Shown: positions 10,201 through 18,320 of the stretch, piece by piece
How positions within the stretch are numbered: the stretch's first letter is position 1
Layout: each line of letters opens with the position of its first letter
Assembly: GCF_041154745.1 (NCBI RefSeq)
Contig: NZ_AP031573.1
Location: 5,270,001 to 5,334,000 of the forward strand
Reading direction: 5' to 3'
Source: Flavobacterium sp. CFS9
Lineage (GTDB): Bacteria; Bacteroidota; Bacteroidia; Flavobacteriales; Flavobacteriaceae
Length of the DNA stretch: 64,000 bases
Made by a program: the position numbers and the translations under genes
Notes under the pieces: model-generated
What the model saw: only the letters and a program-made list of their open reading frames with translations
Databases searched by the model: none
Told to the model about the DNA's origin: nothing

Positions 10201-10534
10201 TTTTGTCCGCATCCTTACTGTTTACGGCTATGTTATTTTCGTTTCTTCTAAAATTTAAGTTGGTCATTCTTTGTAAATCACTTAAAACTTCATCAATGGA
10301 AACGTTTTCTTTTTTTAGTGTGATAAGAGGGAGACTAAGATCTAAGTCCTTTTGATAGATAAATTGGTAAGGAGTGCGTGATTTTAAATTCTCGATAATT
10401 TTTTGAGGCGAAGAATTTTTAAAATCAACTGATACAGTTCCGGTTTGCGAATAAATAGTATTTGTTCCGAGAAAAACTCCAAAAAATAAAATCCATAAGA
10501 CAAAAGGAAACTGCCTGGAAAAATCATTGTTCAT
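7295..10534 (-). CDS. TonB-dependent receptor with STN signalling domain
   Basis: A 1079-residue outer-membrane receptor. After the signal peptide, residues of about 33-110 form an STN (secretin/TonB N-terminal) domain (VSVDFKNSSPQKIIENL...VSIDEVLSDLQ). A carboxypeptidase-regulatory-like beta-sandwich follows (about 115-195; GKVVDINGLSLPAVNIKV), then a plug (RTPDRDVASSLKRITGV; GGYVEIKTKD) and a long barrel ending in a C-terminal Phe. STN domains contact FecR-type anti-sigma factors, and a FecR gene lies 153 nt upstream on the same strand with an ECF sigma gene beyond it, so this receptor is the expected sensor of that pathway. It imports an unidentified ligand using TonB energy. The neighbouring surface proteins suggest a glycan or metal-containing substrate, which is inference. 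Confidence 0.92.
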   Translation of the reverse strand: MNNDFSRQFPFVLWILFFGVFLGTNTIYSQTGTVSVDFKNSSPQKIIENLKSRTPYQFIYQKDLDLSLPLITLKKENVSIDEVLSDLQRMTNLNFRRNENNIAVNSKDADKKKKKGKITGKVVDINGLSLPAVNIKVVELNYGVQSDIDGNYILELESGEYTIEISAISFQTQKITGVKVIEGGEIPLVVSLKEAAQSLKEVVIVQNYKQATASIQGLLLQQKKAAQFSDGISAEQIARTPDRDVASSLKRITGVTTVDNKYVVVRSMGERWNQAVMDGITLPSTDAYQQNFSFDIIPTSMVESIVVSKSATPDMYANFAGGYVEIKTKDIPKENFNSFSISTSYNSRSTFKERLTKQEGAYDYLGFDDGRRDYPTNLVSLPIPTNEADSGLFLEQSKRFTEDNFTTYKTYAAPGTTLQYAMGRAYKLKDNNKWGFVGSLFFKNTQDKLDIEHTQRASNADNSLFVPETDKALYSTFTKYGFRNSGANYTFNSTLAGMFNAGIQFGDHKITARNTVMHIYNNQLTQVTGWSDSDAISEIMNGSILPSTSETDYPVYQTLLQSKIEGSHKFGKLDINWFGAYNTVSKDTKDATFLDTYRKKVGDDILLYHYVYNSETRFPFSRSNFTNDETDYNFAINFKYSFDFSDTYTNDIKAGYFGTYKKATNQQESAKVVVIGTGADKAEIYEPLSKFLDGSRYHYGGFGWQDYGVYGNRYVGDVKVHSPFLMLDDKIGRYVRLVWGVRAESYLYTEIESQSEAAGDFGKDQKDDKLWQFLPSASLVVSPTNKMNIRLGYNKSVLRPQFAERLSIPYYDPIQSAKIYNYSGGMISSVSNNYDLKLEWFPSGGEILSFGVYHKNIDDPMESVGSLNPSRIRNIYNLNSANAKLWGIEVELYKSLSFLGEGEALKHIFISGNASINKTKVTSYVAIDGTGGLYEANRPLYGQSPYTYNLGLDYVGDRLGFSVRHNAIGDQYILVGFDYQSEEIRMPYSITDAQISYKFFKEKNLELKCSMKNLFDAAIKTYDNSNSYSHIENVPVGSNPRDRYSLGANATNKYDEDIDKVLFKAKSGRTISVSLSYSF

Positions 10535-10687
10535 AATTGATAATTATTAGTTTATTAGAATTTGTTTTTGAATATGATGTACGTATTAAATCTTTTAAGT
10601 TTGGACATGGAAATCCCCGGCTGCTTATAAAACTTTTTTTTAAGTGTTATAGGCTGCAAAAAATCGCAATAAAACGGTGTGTCTTTT

Positions 10688-11548
10688 TTACCTGCTGATT
10701 AAGTAGGTATTGTTTCCGGTAGGTCTGATTTTTATTTCTAAGGCAAATGCAACAGTCTGCAGCATTTCGTAAATCCCCTGCCTGCTGTCGAGCGTACCCT
10801 GAATGGTGAGATTTTTTAAATCATCTTCTAAATAATTTACCTTAAAATCATTTTCTTCTTTTAATTTAGTCAAAACCTGCTCCAGAGTCAGTCCGTCAAC
10901 ATACAGCAACGCTTTTTTCCATTCAGGTTCCAGAATGTCTGTCTTTTCTTTTTTTACGGTAGAAGATCCTTTGGTATAGACTGCTTTATCACCTCTTAGC
11001 AGCAATACACTATTAGTTTCTCCTTCCACTTTTACTTTTCCGGTTCTGACATTTACCTCGGGCTGTTTTTCACTATAGGCTTTAATGTTGAATGAAGTTC
11101 CTAAAACCGTCGTTTTTATAGACCCTGAGGTAATTACAAATGGCTTTGAAGGATCCCGTTTTACCTCAAAAAAAGCTTCTCCTTTTAAGGTTACCTTTCT
11201 TTCGTCATCCGAAAAATGTGCGGGATATTCAATTTGCGAGTTTTGATTCAGCCATACTCTTGTTCCGTCAGGCAGGCTTATGAGTCGGATATCATTTTTA
11301 AATGTAGTGGTTGAAGTAATTTCAAGATCTGATTTTTTATGTAAACCGAAAAATTGATAGCTGCCTAATGAAATTACAAATACAGCACATGCCGCAGCAA
11401 TCCAGTTGTATAGCCTTTTATGTTTATCAATCGTAACCCTGCGTATATTGTTCCACATTCTTGCCTCACTATGGTCAGGAAGTATACCCCGATTGGGGAT
11501 CAAATTCCATTCTTCTTTCATTCTTTTGGATTTCATTCGAGTTAACAT
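10688..11548 (-). CDS. FecR family anti-sigma factor
   Basis: A 286-residue inner-membrane regulator. The cytoplasmic N-terminus (about residues 1-45) would bind the ECF sigma factor; one membrane helix spans about 46-66. The periplasmic FecR domain is about 85-195 (ISLPDGTRVWLNQNSQIEYP; GEAFFEVKRDPSKPFVI; VLGTSFNIKAY), followed by a C-terminal secretin-like DUF4974-type domain (LTLEQVLTKLKEENDFKV; IQGTLD). That C-terminal domain probably meets the receptor's STN domain. The start may be a later Met (residue 5 or 10), since the first residues are basic and unremarkable. It sits between sigma factor and receptor genes in the usual order. Confidence 0.92.
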   Translation of the reverse strand: MLTRMKSKRMKEEWNLIPNRGILPDHSEARMWNNIRRVTIDKHKRLYNWIAAACAVFVISLGSYQFFGLHKKSDLEITSTTTFKNDIRLISLPDGTRVWLNQNSQIEYPAHFSDDERKVTLKGEAFFEVKRDPSKPFVITSGSIKTTVLGTSFNIKAYSEKQPEVNVRTGKVKVEGETNSVLLLRGDKAVYTKGSSTVKKEKTDILEPEWKKALLYVDGLTLEQVLTKLKEENDFKVNYLEDDLKNLTIQGTLDSRQGIYEMLQTVAFALEIKIRPTGNNTYLISR

Positions 11549-11925
11549 TTACTATTTGAAATTTACGTACAGATATCAATTCAACTACATTAGATTCTGA
11601 CTTCGACAAATATCACGGAGCAGTAGTACTATTAACGTTTTCTTAATCTGAATAAAGATTTAACAACAAGAGTTTAGAACAAAATCAACCCGCAAATACC
11701 TTAAAAAGGTTTATTTAACCCATTATTGGGCGTAATTATTTTTAAACACATAGAAACATAGATTTAACGCTCTCAAAAAAGGCGTTCTACTTATTCTAAA
11801 CACACAGAGACCACTATGCGTAAGAAACATGTTTCTTTTCCTATTCTTTTATGAGCATATCCCGATGTATCCGGACTAATATGTTAAATCATTTTTTTAT
11901 CAATTACGCCCAATTCTGGATGCAT
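11549..11925. repeat. Sigma-FecR intergenic region with CACATAG-type repeat
   Basis: This 377-nt gap contains repeat-like sequence from about 11745 to 11860: AAACACATAGAAACATAG, a small hairpin (AACGC...GCGTT, about 11766-11788) and a second CACACAGAG/ACTATGCG stretch. The opening words resemble the ACACATAGATTTT unit of the tandem repeat at 42.66-43.09 kb, so the same interspersed repeat family may be present twice in this window. No gene seen. Confidence 0.45.
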
Positions 11926-12504
11926 TTACAATACTAATTCTGTCTGATATACAAAGAATAAAGCGAACCAATACAACTCGTGATTATGGACAGAGTTTTT
12001 CTTAAGAAATTGTAAGGTCTTGGAAATTTGGTTGGCAACAGCCCCCGGAGACATCTCCATCTCTTCGGCTATCTCCTTATAACTGCGGTCTTCAAACTTG
12101 TGCAGGCTGAATATTTTTCTTCTTTTAGCAGGAATTTTGTCCAATAGGTATTCAATTCTTTCCATTTGTAAACTCACTTCTTCTTCAGACTGTGTTTTAC
12201 TATCCAATTCCTGGATCAGCGCATTATCTTCAACCGAAAAGATTCGGTTTTGCTTCTTATACCATCTGGAAATTTCCTGCTTAGAGCTCTTAAACAAAAC
12301 AGCTTCAAGACTTACCTGAGGATCTAATTTGGAACGATATTTCCAAAGATGAATAAAAACATTCTGCGTGACATCTTCTGAATCGGCTAATTGCGAAGTG
12401 TATTTTTTAACAAAACAAAATACTTTAAAATGGTATAAATCATATATTTCTTTAAAGCATGAATCATCACCAGCACGTAACCTTATAATTAAATTAGAAC
12501 TCAT
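11926..12504 (-). CDS. ECF-type RNA polymerase sigma factor
   Basis: A 192-residue sigma-70 family protein of the extracytoplasmic-function group as found beside FecR in Bacteroidota. Region 2 is about residues 20-80 (IYDLYHFKVFCFVKKYT; EDVTQNVFIHLW), and region 4 is about 120-175 (LLDKIPAKRRKIFSLHKFEDRSYKEIAEEM; MSPGAVANQIS), with the helix-turn-helix in the latter. The C-terminal tail after residue 175 is unusually hydrophobic (YWFALFFVYQTELVL). It is predicted to be held by the FecR protein encoded downstream and released when the STN receptor binds ligand, then to activate the receptor and lipoprotein genes. The 377-nt gap to fecR leaves room for a separate promoter. Confidence 0.92.
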   Translation of the reverse strand: MSSNLIIRLRAGDDSCFKEIYDLYHFKVFCFVKKYTSQLADSEDVTQNVFIHLWKYRSKLDPQVSLEAVLFKSSKQEISRWYKKQNRIFSVEDNALIQELDSKTQSEEEVSLQMERIEYLLDKIPAKRRKIFSLHKFEDRSYKEIAEEMEMSPGAVANQISKTLQFLKKNSVHNHELYWFALFFVYQTELVL

Positions 12505-12537
12505 AATAAAAATTTCAACTGTTAAAGAAGACCCTTA

Positions 12538-12545
12538 CAAATGTA
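12538..12545 (-). promoter_or_regulatory. Candidate -7 box upstream of the ECF sigma gene
   Basis: The minus strand reads TACATTTG, an exact match to the Bacteroidota -7 consensus TAnnTTTG, 34 nt upstream of the sigma factor start. I find no good -33 TTTG at the usual distance, so it may be weak or need an activator. Confidence 0.4.
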
Positions 12546-12840
12546 TGATAAACCTCAATTGTTAATTTTTGAATTCTGTCATTTAATAATTTGTTAATAT
12601 TGTGACATTCACAATATGACGTCGCAGTTTTAAGTTAGCTGTAAATCTGCACTTAATTATTTCGAAATGAAATACTGATGAAAATATAAAACCGGAATTA
12701 TTTGCTTTTATTTAAATTATTAGCCGCCGGAGGATAATTCAATAAATAGTTTGTACCGAATTATGGACCTGGAAGTGTAATATTGGTCCAGCTTTGTCTG
12801 CAATTGAAGAAAATTATGCAATCTATGTAATTTTAGCCAT
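12546..12840. other. Intergenic region, nothing further recognised
   Basis: The part of the 12505-12910 gap between the sigma-factor promoter candidate and the terminator of the TerC operon. AT-rich with no gene, repeat or strong hairpin that I can support. Confidence 0.4.
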
Positions 12841-12870
12841 TATAAAAGCCGCAAAGGGTAACTTTGCGGC
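12841..12870 (-). terminator. Rho-independent terminator of the TerC-CitMHS operon
   Basis: On the minus strand a perfect 9-bp stem, GCCGCAAAG / CTTTGCGGC with a 5-nt loop, is followed by TTTTATA. It lies about 40 nt after the stop of the TerC gene, the last gene of the operon. Confidence 0.8.
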
Positions 12871-12910
12871 GTGGATGACAGACTTTATCTGTTATACTTT
12901 ACAATGAAAT

Positions 12911-13708
12911 TTATCTAACAACAGATTTGGTTTTCTTTGGAAAATCAAAAAAGGTACTAGTAAGTATGGGTACAAAAAATATAGCAACGGTAAGGGCCGA
13001 GATCCCAATATCTGCAGCATGACTTCCCAAGAATTTACTGAATGCTGTTTCGGGATAAAAATGTTCGTATAAAGACAACGCCAGCTTGATCCCTAAAATG
13101 GCAATTACTACAAAAGCAGCAGTTTCTAAAAACTTGTATTTTTCCAGGAGATTCACAAACCTCTGTGCTATAAAGCGCATCGCCAGTATCCCTATAAATA
13201 CTCCAATACATACCAATATGATGTTCGGTGTAAAGGCTACCGCTGCAAATACATTATCGATTGAAAAAGCCATATCCATAAGCTCCACTAGGCAAACTGT
13301 AGCCCAAAAATGACCTATTGTGCTTACCGTAAGTCGATACAGCCAGTTCCCTTCCTTATTCACTTTTTCTTCTTCACTGTTTTCTTTTTGCTTGTCTTTG
13401 TACCATGAATATACAAGATAGAGCAAATAAAGTCCGCCGATAGGTTTAAGCCACCAAATAGCAATAAGTGCCGAAGCAAATACCATGGCAATACCTCTAA
13501 AAATATAAGCGCCCCAAATACCGTATTTAAGTGCACGCTCACGCTGGTTTTCCGGTAAATCCATTACCATCGTAGCCAGTACGGCTGCATTGTCTACGGA
13601 GAGCAGACTCTCAATAAGAATAAGGTTTCCAATAATTGCCAGTGATGTACCGGGATGTGCTATAATATCTTGCCAAAGGCTGTTAAAAGTAGTAATCAAA
13701 TCAGTCAT
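12911..13708 (-). CDS. TerC family integral membrane protein (probable metal exporter)
   Basis: A 265-residue membrane protein with about seven hydrophobic segments. Both TerC-family Asp motifs are present: SLLSVDNAAVLA (about residues 34-45) and MAFSIDNVFAAVA (about 146-158). TerC proteins such as YceF/YkoY and Alx export manganese or other divalent metal ions; some are linked to tellurite resistance. It is the last gene of a minus-strand cluster with two carboxylate symporters, 37 nt after the DctA-like gene. With a metal-citrate importer two genes upstream, a role in removing co-imported metal is attractive but inferred. Confidence 0.88.
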   Translation of the reverse strand: MTDLITTFNSLWQDIIAHPGTSLAIIGNLILIESLLSVDNAAVLATMVMDLPENQRERALKYGIWGAYIFRGIAMVFASALIAIWWLKPIGGLYLLYLVYSWYKDKQKENSEEEKVNKEGNWLYRLTVSTIGHFWATVCLVELMDMAFSIDNVFAAVAFTPNIILVCIGVFIGILAMRFIAQRFVNLLEKYKFLETAAFVVIAILGIKLALSLYEHFYPETAFSKFLGSHAADIGISALTVAIFFVPILTSTFFDFPKKTKSVVR

Positions 13709-13745
13709 ATTTATTATTTTAAAGAATGGTGCCTTAATGGCTTGT

Positions 13746-14990
13746 TTATTTTGTGATGGAAAGGTCTATTTCTGGGTTTGGTTCAAAGTCATTTTCATAT
13801 TTAGAAAGGAGTATAACGGCTGCCCCATTGCCTATAAAATTAGTTATCGTTCGGGCTTCGTTCATAAACTTATCAATACTGAAAAGCAGCGCCAAACCTT
13901 CTAAAGGAAATTTATTAAGTGTTGTAAACGTTATGGTTAGTGCTACAAAACCAGATCCCGGTATTCCCGATGCTACTTTTGATGTCACCATGATAACCAG
14001 CGCTATAGTGATGATATCTCGAAACGTAAGCGGAATGTTAAACAGCTGAGCAACAAACAACGTACAGATAGGCAAAAATATAGACGCCCCTGCAAGGTTA
14101 AAAGAATAACCCAGTGGTATCGAAAGACCTACGACAGCTTTACTACAGCCCGCCTGTTCCAGCTTTGCAACTATTAAAGGAAACACTGTTCTGGATGATG
14201 ATGTACTAAAAACAATAAGCAGTTCTTCCTTAATATAATTCAGAAACTTCCAAAGACTGATATTGTAATAACGAAGCAAAAGCCCTAGTACTACAAATAC
14301 AAAAGTTGCCATCGTGATGTAAGTCGTTGCCAGCAGTTTTCCCAAAGGCAAAAGGCTATGGATGCCAAATCGCGATACAGCATACGCCATTCCGCCAAAA
14401 GCTGCAACCGGTATAAGTAAAAACAGATACATGAGTACTTTATACAAAAAGGTCATCATTTTTTGCAAGATGCCTACATACTTTGCTCTGCCCGGCGAAA
14501 GACTAAGCAAAACACCTGTTACAACAGCCAGCAACAGCAATACCAGCGGGCGATTGAGCACTATAAAATTAAACCAGCCGCTATCCAGTGATTCGGTAGC
14601 TGTAAAATGTTTGGGTAAAGTTACGTCTATGAGTCTTTTTTCAATCTTGCCGGGTTCTATAAACAACGCTGCCATTATCCCCATGATCATGGCAAGAGTG
14701 GTTATTATTTCAAAATAAACGAATGCCTTAAGTCCTACACGACCCACTTTTTTAAGATTACCAATACTGCTTACTCCTATAATGATCGTTAAAAATATTA
14801 TGGGCTGTATAAGCGGTTCAATAAGATATAAAAAACCACTGCCTAAAAAATCCAGTTGAATACCCTTTTCTGGATAATAATGGCCTACAGCAATTCCCAA
14901 CAGCAATGCTACAGTAACATAAGCTGCTAAATTTTTCAAATACTTTTGTGGTATTCCGCTGCGCTCCGGATGTTGTGGTGTGGTATTCAT
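13746..14990 (-). CDS. Dicarboxylate/amino acid:cation symporter (DctA/GltP family)
   Basis: A 414-residue member of the DAACS family in the inner membrane. Hallmarks are FSTSSSRTVFP (re-entrant loop HP1 serine-rich motif), GYSFNLAGASIFLP (NMDGT-like region), SGIPGSGF (HP2) and DKFMNEARTITNFIGNGAA (last helix). In DctA the GYSFNLDG and MSECR motifs read slightly differently: here Asp is replaced by Ala in NLAG and Cys by Ala in NEAR. These changes may alter substrate or ion coupling. The likely substrate is a C4-dicarboxylate or acidic amino acid. It lies 42 nt after the CitMHS gene; the divergent LytS/LytTR genes are likely regulators. Confidence 0.88.
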   Translation of the reverse strand: MNTTPQHPERSGIPQKYLKNLAAYVTVALLLGIAVGHYYPEKGIQLDFLGSGFLYLIEPLIQPIIFLTIIIGVSSIGNLKKVGRVGLKAFVYFEIITTLAMIMGIMAALFIEPGKIEKRLIDVTLPKHFTATESLDSGWFNFIVLNRPLVLLLLAVVTGVLLSLSPGRAKYVGILQKMMTFLYKVLMYLFLLIPVAAFGGMAYAVSRFGIHSLLPLGKLLATTYITMATFVFVVLGLLLRYYNISLWKFLNYIKEELLIVFSTSSSRTVFPLIVAKLEQAGCSKAVVGLSIPLGYSFNLAGASIFLPICTLFVAQLFNIPLTFRDIITIALVIMVTSKVASGIPGSGFVALTITFTTLNKFPLEGLALLFSIDKFMNEARTITNFIGNGAAVILLSKYENDFEPNPEIDLSITK

Positions 14991-15032
14991 CTCTTTAAAC
15001 CTTACTCATTAAATTGCTCTGTAAAGGTAGTT

Positions 15033-16325
15033 TTAAAAAGTTATTAACCCGATAAGCAGTGCCGTAATAAGCATCGCAAGTGATGAACCCAGTGCCCATT
15101 TTATAGTAAATTTTACGTGGTCAGAAAACTCAACGCCTGCCAATCCTACCAAAAGATAAGTAGAAGGTACCAGCGGACTTAAGAGATGAACTCCCTGACC
15201 TATAAGCGATGCGGCTCCTATTTCCAGCTTTGTTGCTCCTAAATGTAATCCCGTTTCGGTAATCAGTGGGAGTATCCCAAAATAGTAAGCATCGTTACTC
15301 AAAAAGAAGGTCAACGGCGCACTGCTCACAGCCGTTATTACAGGAAAAGCATTTCCCCAGGTAGCAGGCACTACGGATATCATAGAAGCTGCCATAGCAT
15401 CCATCATTCCTGTGCCTGAAAGTATGCCGGTAAAAATACCTGCCGCAAATATCATCGATGCTACAGAAAGGGCATTGCCTGCATGTAATTTTAGTACTTT
15501 TTGCTGTTCATCGACTTTCGGATAATTGATGATCAGTGCAATACAAAATGCAATCATAAAGGAAACAGCCAGCGGCAATACATCAAACATCATTGAAGCC
15601 AATAGCAGTATCGTCAGCAACAGGTTAAACCATATCAGACCGGGTCTTTTGAGTTCGCGCTCTATTACAGTTTCTTCCTCGTTTATCAGGTACTTATTCA
15701 TTTCGCCTTCACGGGCAATCCTCTTTTTTTCGCGGAGACCAAGCCAAAATGCTGAAAATATTACCCATAATACACCACCTGCCATAACCGGTATCATAGG
15801 CATAAACAGTTCTGATGCATCCATTTTAAGCGTGGTCATAGCACGCGCTGTAGGCCCGCCCCAAGGTAATATGTTCATTACTCCGCCACCAAGCATAATA
15901 ATGCACGAAAGCACAAGCGGATTCATTCCCAGTTTTTTATATAATGGTAACATTGCGGCTACAACGATCATATAGGTAGTCGCACCATCACCATCTAGCG
16001 AAACCAATACCGTTAGGAAGGCTGTTCCTAAAGCTATTTTAACCGGATCGCCTTTTACAAATTTTAATATCAGATTGACCAGCGGATCAAATAATCCGGC
16101 ATCAATCATGATACTAAAGAAGAGTATTCCGAAAATAAGCATGATACCAGTAGGAGCAATATTCTTTACACCTTCCATGATTATCGAACCAAGATCGGCT
16201 GTAAATCCACCAAAAATGGCAAAAAGTATAGGGATAAGTATGAGCGCTGTTAACGGAAACAAACGTTTGGTCATGATCAGGTACATAAATACAATGATCA
16301 TTGAGAATCCTAAAATTGTAAGCAT
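15033..16325 (-). CDS. CitMHS family metal-citrate:proton symporter
   Basis: A 430-residue inner-membrane transporter with about 11-12 hydrophobic segments. Diagnostic signatures are SLDGDGATTYMIVVAAMLPLY (about residues 108-128), LPWGGPTARA (about 152-161) and, late, FFLSNDAYYFGILP. Family members such as B. subtilis CitM and CitH take up citrate complexed with Mg, Ca or heavier divalent metals. It is 17 nt downstream of the DUF2490 gene and upstream of the DctA-like and TerC genes, forming a carboxylate-plus-metal transport operon. The metal preference cannot be predicted. Confidence 0.92.
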   Translation of the reverse strand: MLTILGFSMIIVFMYLIMTKRLFPLTALILIPILFAIFGGFTADLGSIIMEGVKNIAPTGIMLIFGILFFSIMIDAGLFDPLVNLILKFVKGDPVKIALGTAFLTVLVSLDGDGATTYMIVVAAMLPLYKKLGMNPLVLSCIIMLGGGVMNILPWGGPTARAMTTLKMDASELFMPMIPVMAGGVLWVIFSAFWLGLREKKRIAREGEMNKYLINEEETVIERELKRPGLIWFNLLLTILLLASMMFDVLPLAVSFMIAFCIALIINYPKVDEQQKVLKLHAGNALSVASMIFAAGIFTGILSGTGMMDAMAASMISVVPATWGNAFPVITAVSSAPLTFFLSNDAYYFGILPLITETGLHLGATKLEIGAASLIGQGVHLLSPLVPSTYLLVGLAGVEFSDHVKFTIKWALGSSLAMLITALLIGLITF

Positions 16326-16342
16326 GACGGTATATTTTAAGT

Positions 16343-17035
16343 TTAATTATTTTCTGTTTTAGACGACCAGTCAAAGGTGTTTCTATAGCCCGCCAACACA
16401 TAATTACTGGTATCGTCCGGACTAACCTGATTGACAAATGAAAGTTCTATGGCTGATTGTTTACCCACATTAATTCCTAATCCGGCAGTGATCCTGTTAC
16501 TGTCAAATTGTTCCGTCTTTACTACATTCATCCTGATTTCATTTTTCAGAATACCGTATAATAAATTCTTCCCTCCTTCTTTGCCCAACGGAATTTTTAA
16601 TGACAGGAGATACCTCAACCTCACCACAAAATCATCCGGATTGGTTAAGAAACGTTCTTCGACACGATACCGATGCAATAAGGTAGTACGGCCAATTTTA
16701 TTTTTGATCGTTAACTGCTGAAACGGTCTGTTCTCATAACGCAGCTTTTTATCGGTGTCGCTGGTATAGGGTTGAAGTACCAAAAACATATAACCCACAG
16801 CCGGATAAAGATCATGATCTAACTTTCTTTCAAGGTAGGTAGAGACTAAAAATAGACGTGAATCCATTACTAAATCGTACGCACGATATTGAGAAAGGGC
16901 TGTAAAGCTGTACTTTTCACTTAATTTTGCAGACATGGTATATTGCAGCCACATGTTAAAATTATCTTGTTGCGCTACTGCTTTCGTAGAAAAAATCATT
17001 AAAAAAAACAGGATTGATATATATTTTCTATACAT
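16343..17035 (-). CDS. DUF2490 family outer-membrane protein
   Basis: A 230-residue product with a signal peptide (FLMIFSTKAVAQ) and a DUF2490 pattern: N-terminal FNMWLQYTMSAKLSEKYS, repeated aromatic beta-strands (RPFQQLTIKNKIGRTTLLHRYR; FVVRLRYLLSLKIPLG) and a C-terminal strand with YRNTFDW. These proteins are thought to form small outer-membrane beta-barrels. It is the first gene of the minus-strand carboxylate operon, so it could serve as the outer-membrane entry route for citrate or metal-citrate, an inference from order only. The start is close to the divergent promoter region shared with the LytS gene. Confidence 0.82.
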   Translation of the reverse strand: MYRKYISILFFLMIFSTKAVAQQDNFNMWLQYTMSAKLSEKYSFTALSQYRAYDLVMDSRLFLVSTYLERKLDHDLYPAVGYMFLVLQPYTSDTDKKLRYENRPFQQLTIKNKIGRTTLLHRYRVEERFLTNPDDFVVRLRYLLSLKIPLGKEGGKNLLYGILKNEIRMNVVKTEQFDSNRITAGLGINVGKQSAIELSFVNQVSPDDTSNYVLAGYRNTFDWSSKTENN

Positions 17036-17219
17036 TTTGATAAATCGTTAATTTATTTGTCTGAGGTAAAAGTATACGATTGATTTTTTCAAAAAAGTAA
17101 TTTTCAACGAACGACTCATTTAATAAACAAACAACACAAAGTGCCCGTTTTAAAATAATGATATTTGTATTTTTAATGATATAATTTTAAAGGGTGAATA
17201 ATTTTTAACACAAAAAAGT

Positions 17220-18320
17220 ATGGTTTTACTAATAAACATCATTATCCTCCTTGTAGCTTTCAGATTACTGTTTGAACAAAAGATTATAGGCAGTCTCATG
17301 AAAAAACAATGGACCAACCTGATCAGGTTTCAACACGTTTTATTTTTTGTGATCTACACCACCTTTCTGGTAATTTCAACGCTTTATTTTACCGAAATGC
17401 CTTTTGCATTGTATAGAATACTTTTTATTATGGCAGTCAATACGGTATTGTATTTTGTTTGTTATGCTTACTTAGTTCCCGCCTATTACCAAACCAATAA
17501 GTACCCTGAATACCTGTTATATGCTCTGATATTATTTATATCTACAACTTTGTTAAGGCTGCTTGTTGAACCTGAATTCTCTCAGGAAAGTAATGAAGCA
17601 CAAGACCACACCTTGTTTTTAATCAGTGTATACAGTTCGCAGAGTATTGTGATTTTAGTGGCTTCTTTTTTAGGGATCTCTAGACATAAATTCCTGATTG
17701 AATATGACTATCTCGACCTTGAGGTAAAAAAGAACGAGACCGACCTCAACCTGATGAAGTCAAAGATAAACCCTCACTTTTTACTCAATACCCTTAACAA
17801 TATTTACGCAGGCAGTTACAGCCAGCATGGTAATACGACTGAGGCAATACTACAACTGAGCCAGCTGCTGCAATATGTCATATACGAAACTGATAAAAAA
17901 ACTATTGCGATACACAAAGAGTTCGAAATGATGAAGGCCCTAGCAGGTTTGTACCAGCTCAAGTACAACAACACCCTGAATATCGTATTTGATCTAAAGG
18001 ATAGTGAAGTACAGGAACAGGTAGAGGTTCCCCCTTCTGTCTATTTTACACTTTTTGAAAATGCACTTAAACATTCCGGTATTGGAGCGGATAGAGAAGC
18101 CTATATTAAGGTAAACTTTGATCAGGTTGATGATACGCTGGTATTCCGAATAGAAAATTCTGTACCTTACAAGGTTCCCTTTAATAACCATAATGGATAT
18201 AACGGAATGGGACTCACTGCTCTGAAAAAAATCCTCACCATGAAATATGCAGAAAATTATCAATTGTTTGACGAATTATTAAATAAGACGTACTTTTCTA
18301 CTCTCAAAATCAAATTATGA
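17220..18320 (+). CDS. LytS/YehU-type sensor histidine kinase
   Basis: A 366-residue histidine kinase of the PF06580 type. Residues 1-155 hold four or more hydrophobic helices with little periplasmic sequence, suggesting sensing in the membrane. The phosphorylation motif is INPHFLLNTLNNIY with His186. The ATPase part is degenerate-looking but has FENALKHSG (N box) and GYNGMGLTALKKIL (G box). The start could be Met27 (17298), which would remove the first hydrophobic segment. The response regulator gene overlaps its end by 4 nt. Divergent from the citrate/dicarboxylate transport operon, it probably controls it in response to carboxylates or metal. Confidence 0.9.
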   Translation: MVLLINIIILLVAFRLLFEQKIIGSLMKKQWTNLIRFQHVLFFVIYTTFLVISTLYFTEMPFALYRILFIMAVNTVLYFVCYAYLVPAYYQTNKYPEYLLYALILFISTTLLRLLVEPEFSQESNEAQDHTLFLISVYSSQSIVILVASFLGISRHKFLIEYDYLDLEVKKNETDLNLMKSKINPHFLLNTLNNIYAGSYSQHGNTTEAILQLSQLLQYVIYETDKKTIAIHKEFEMMKALAGLYQLKYNNTLNIVFDLKDSEVQEQVEVPPSVYFTLFENALKHSGIGADREAYIKVNFDQVDDTLVFRIENSVPYKVPFNNHNGYNGMGLTALKKILTMKYAENYQLFDELLNKTYFSTLKIKL

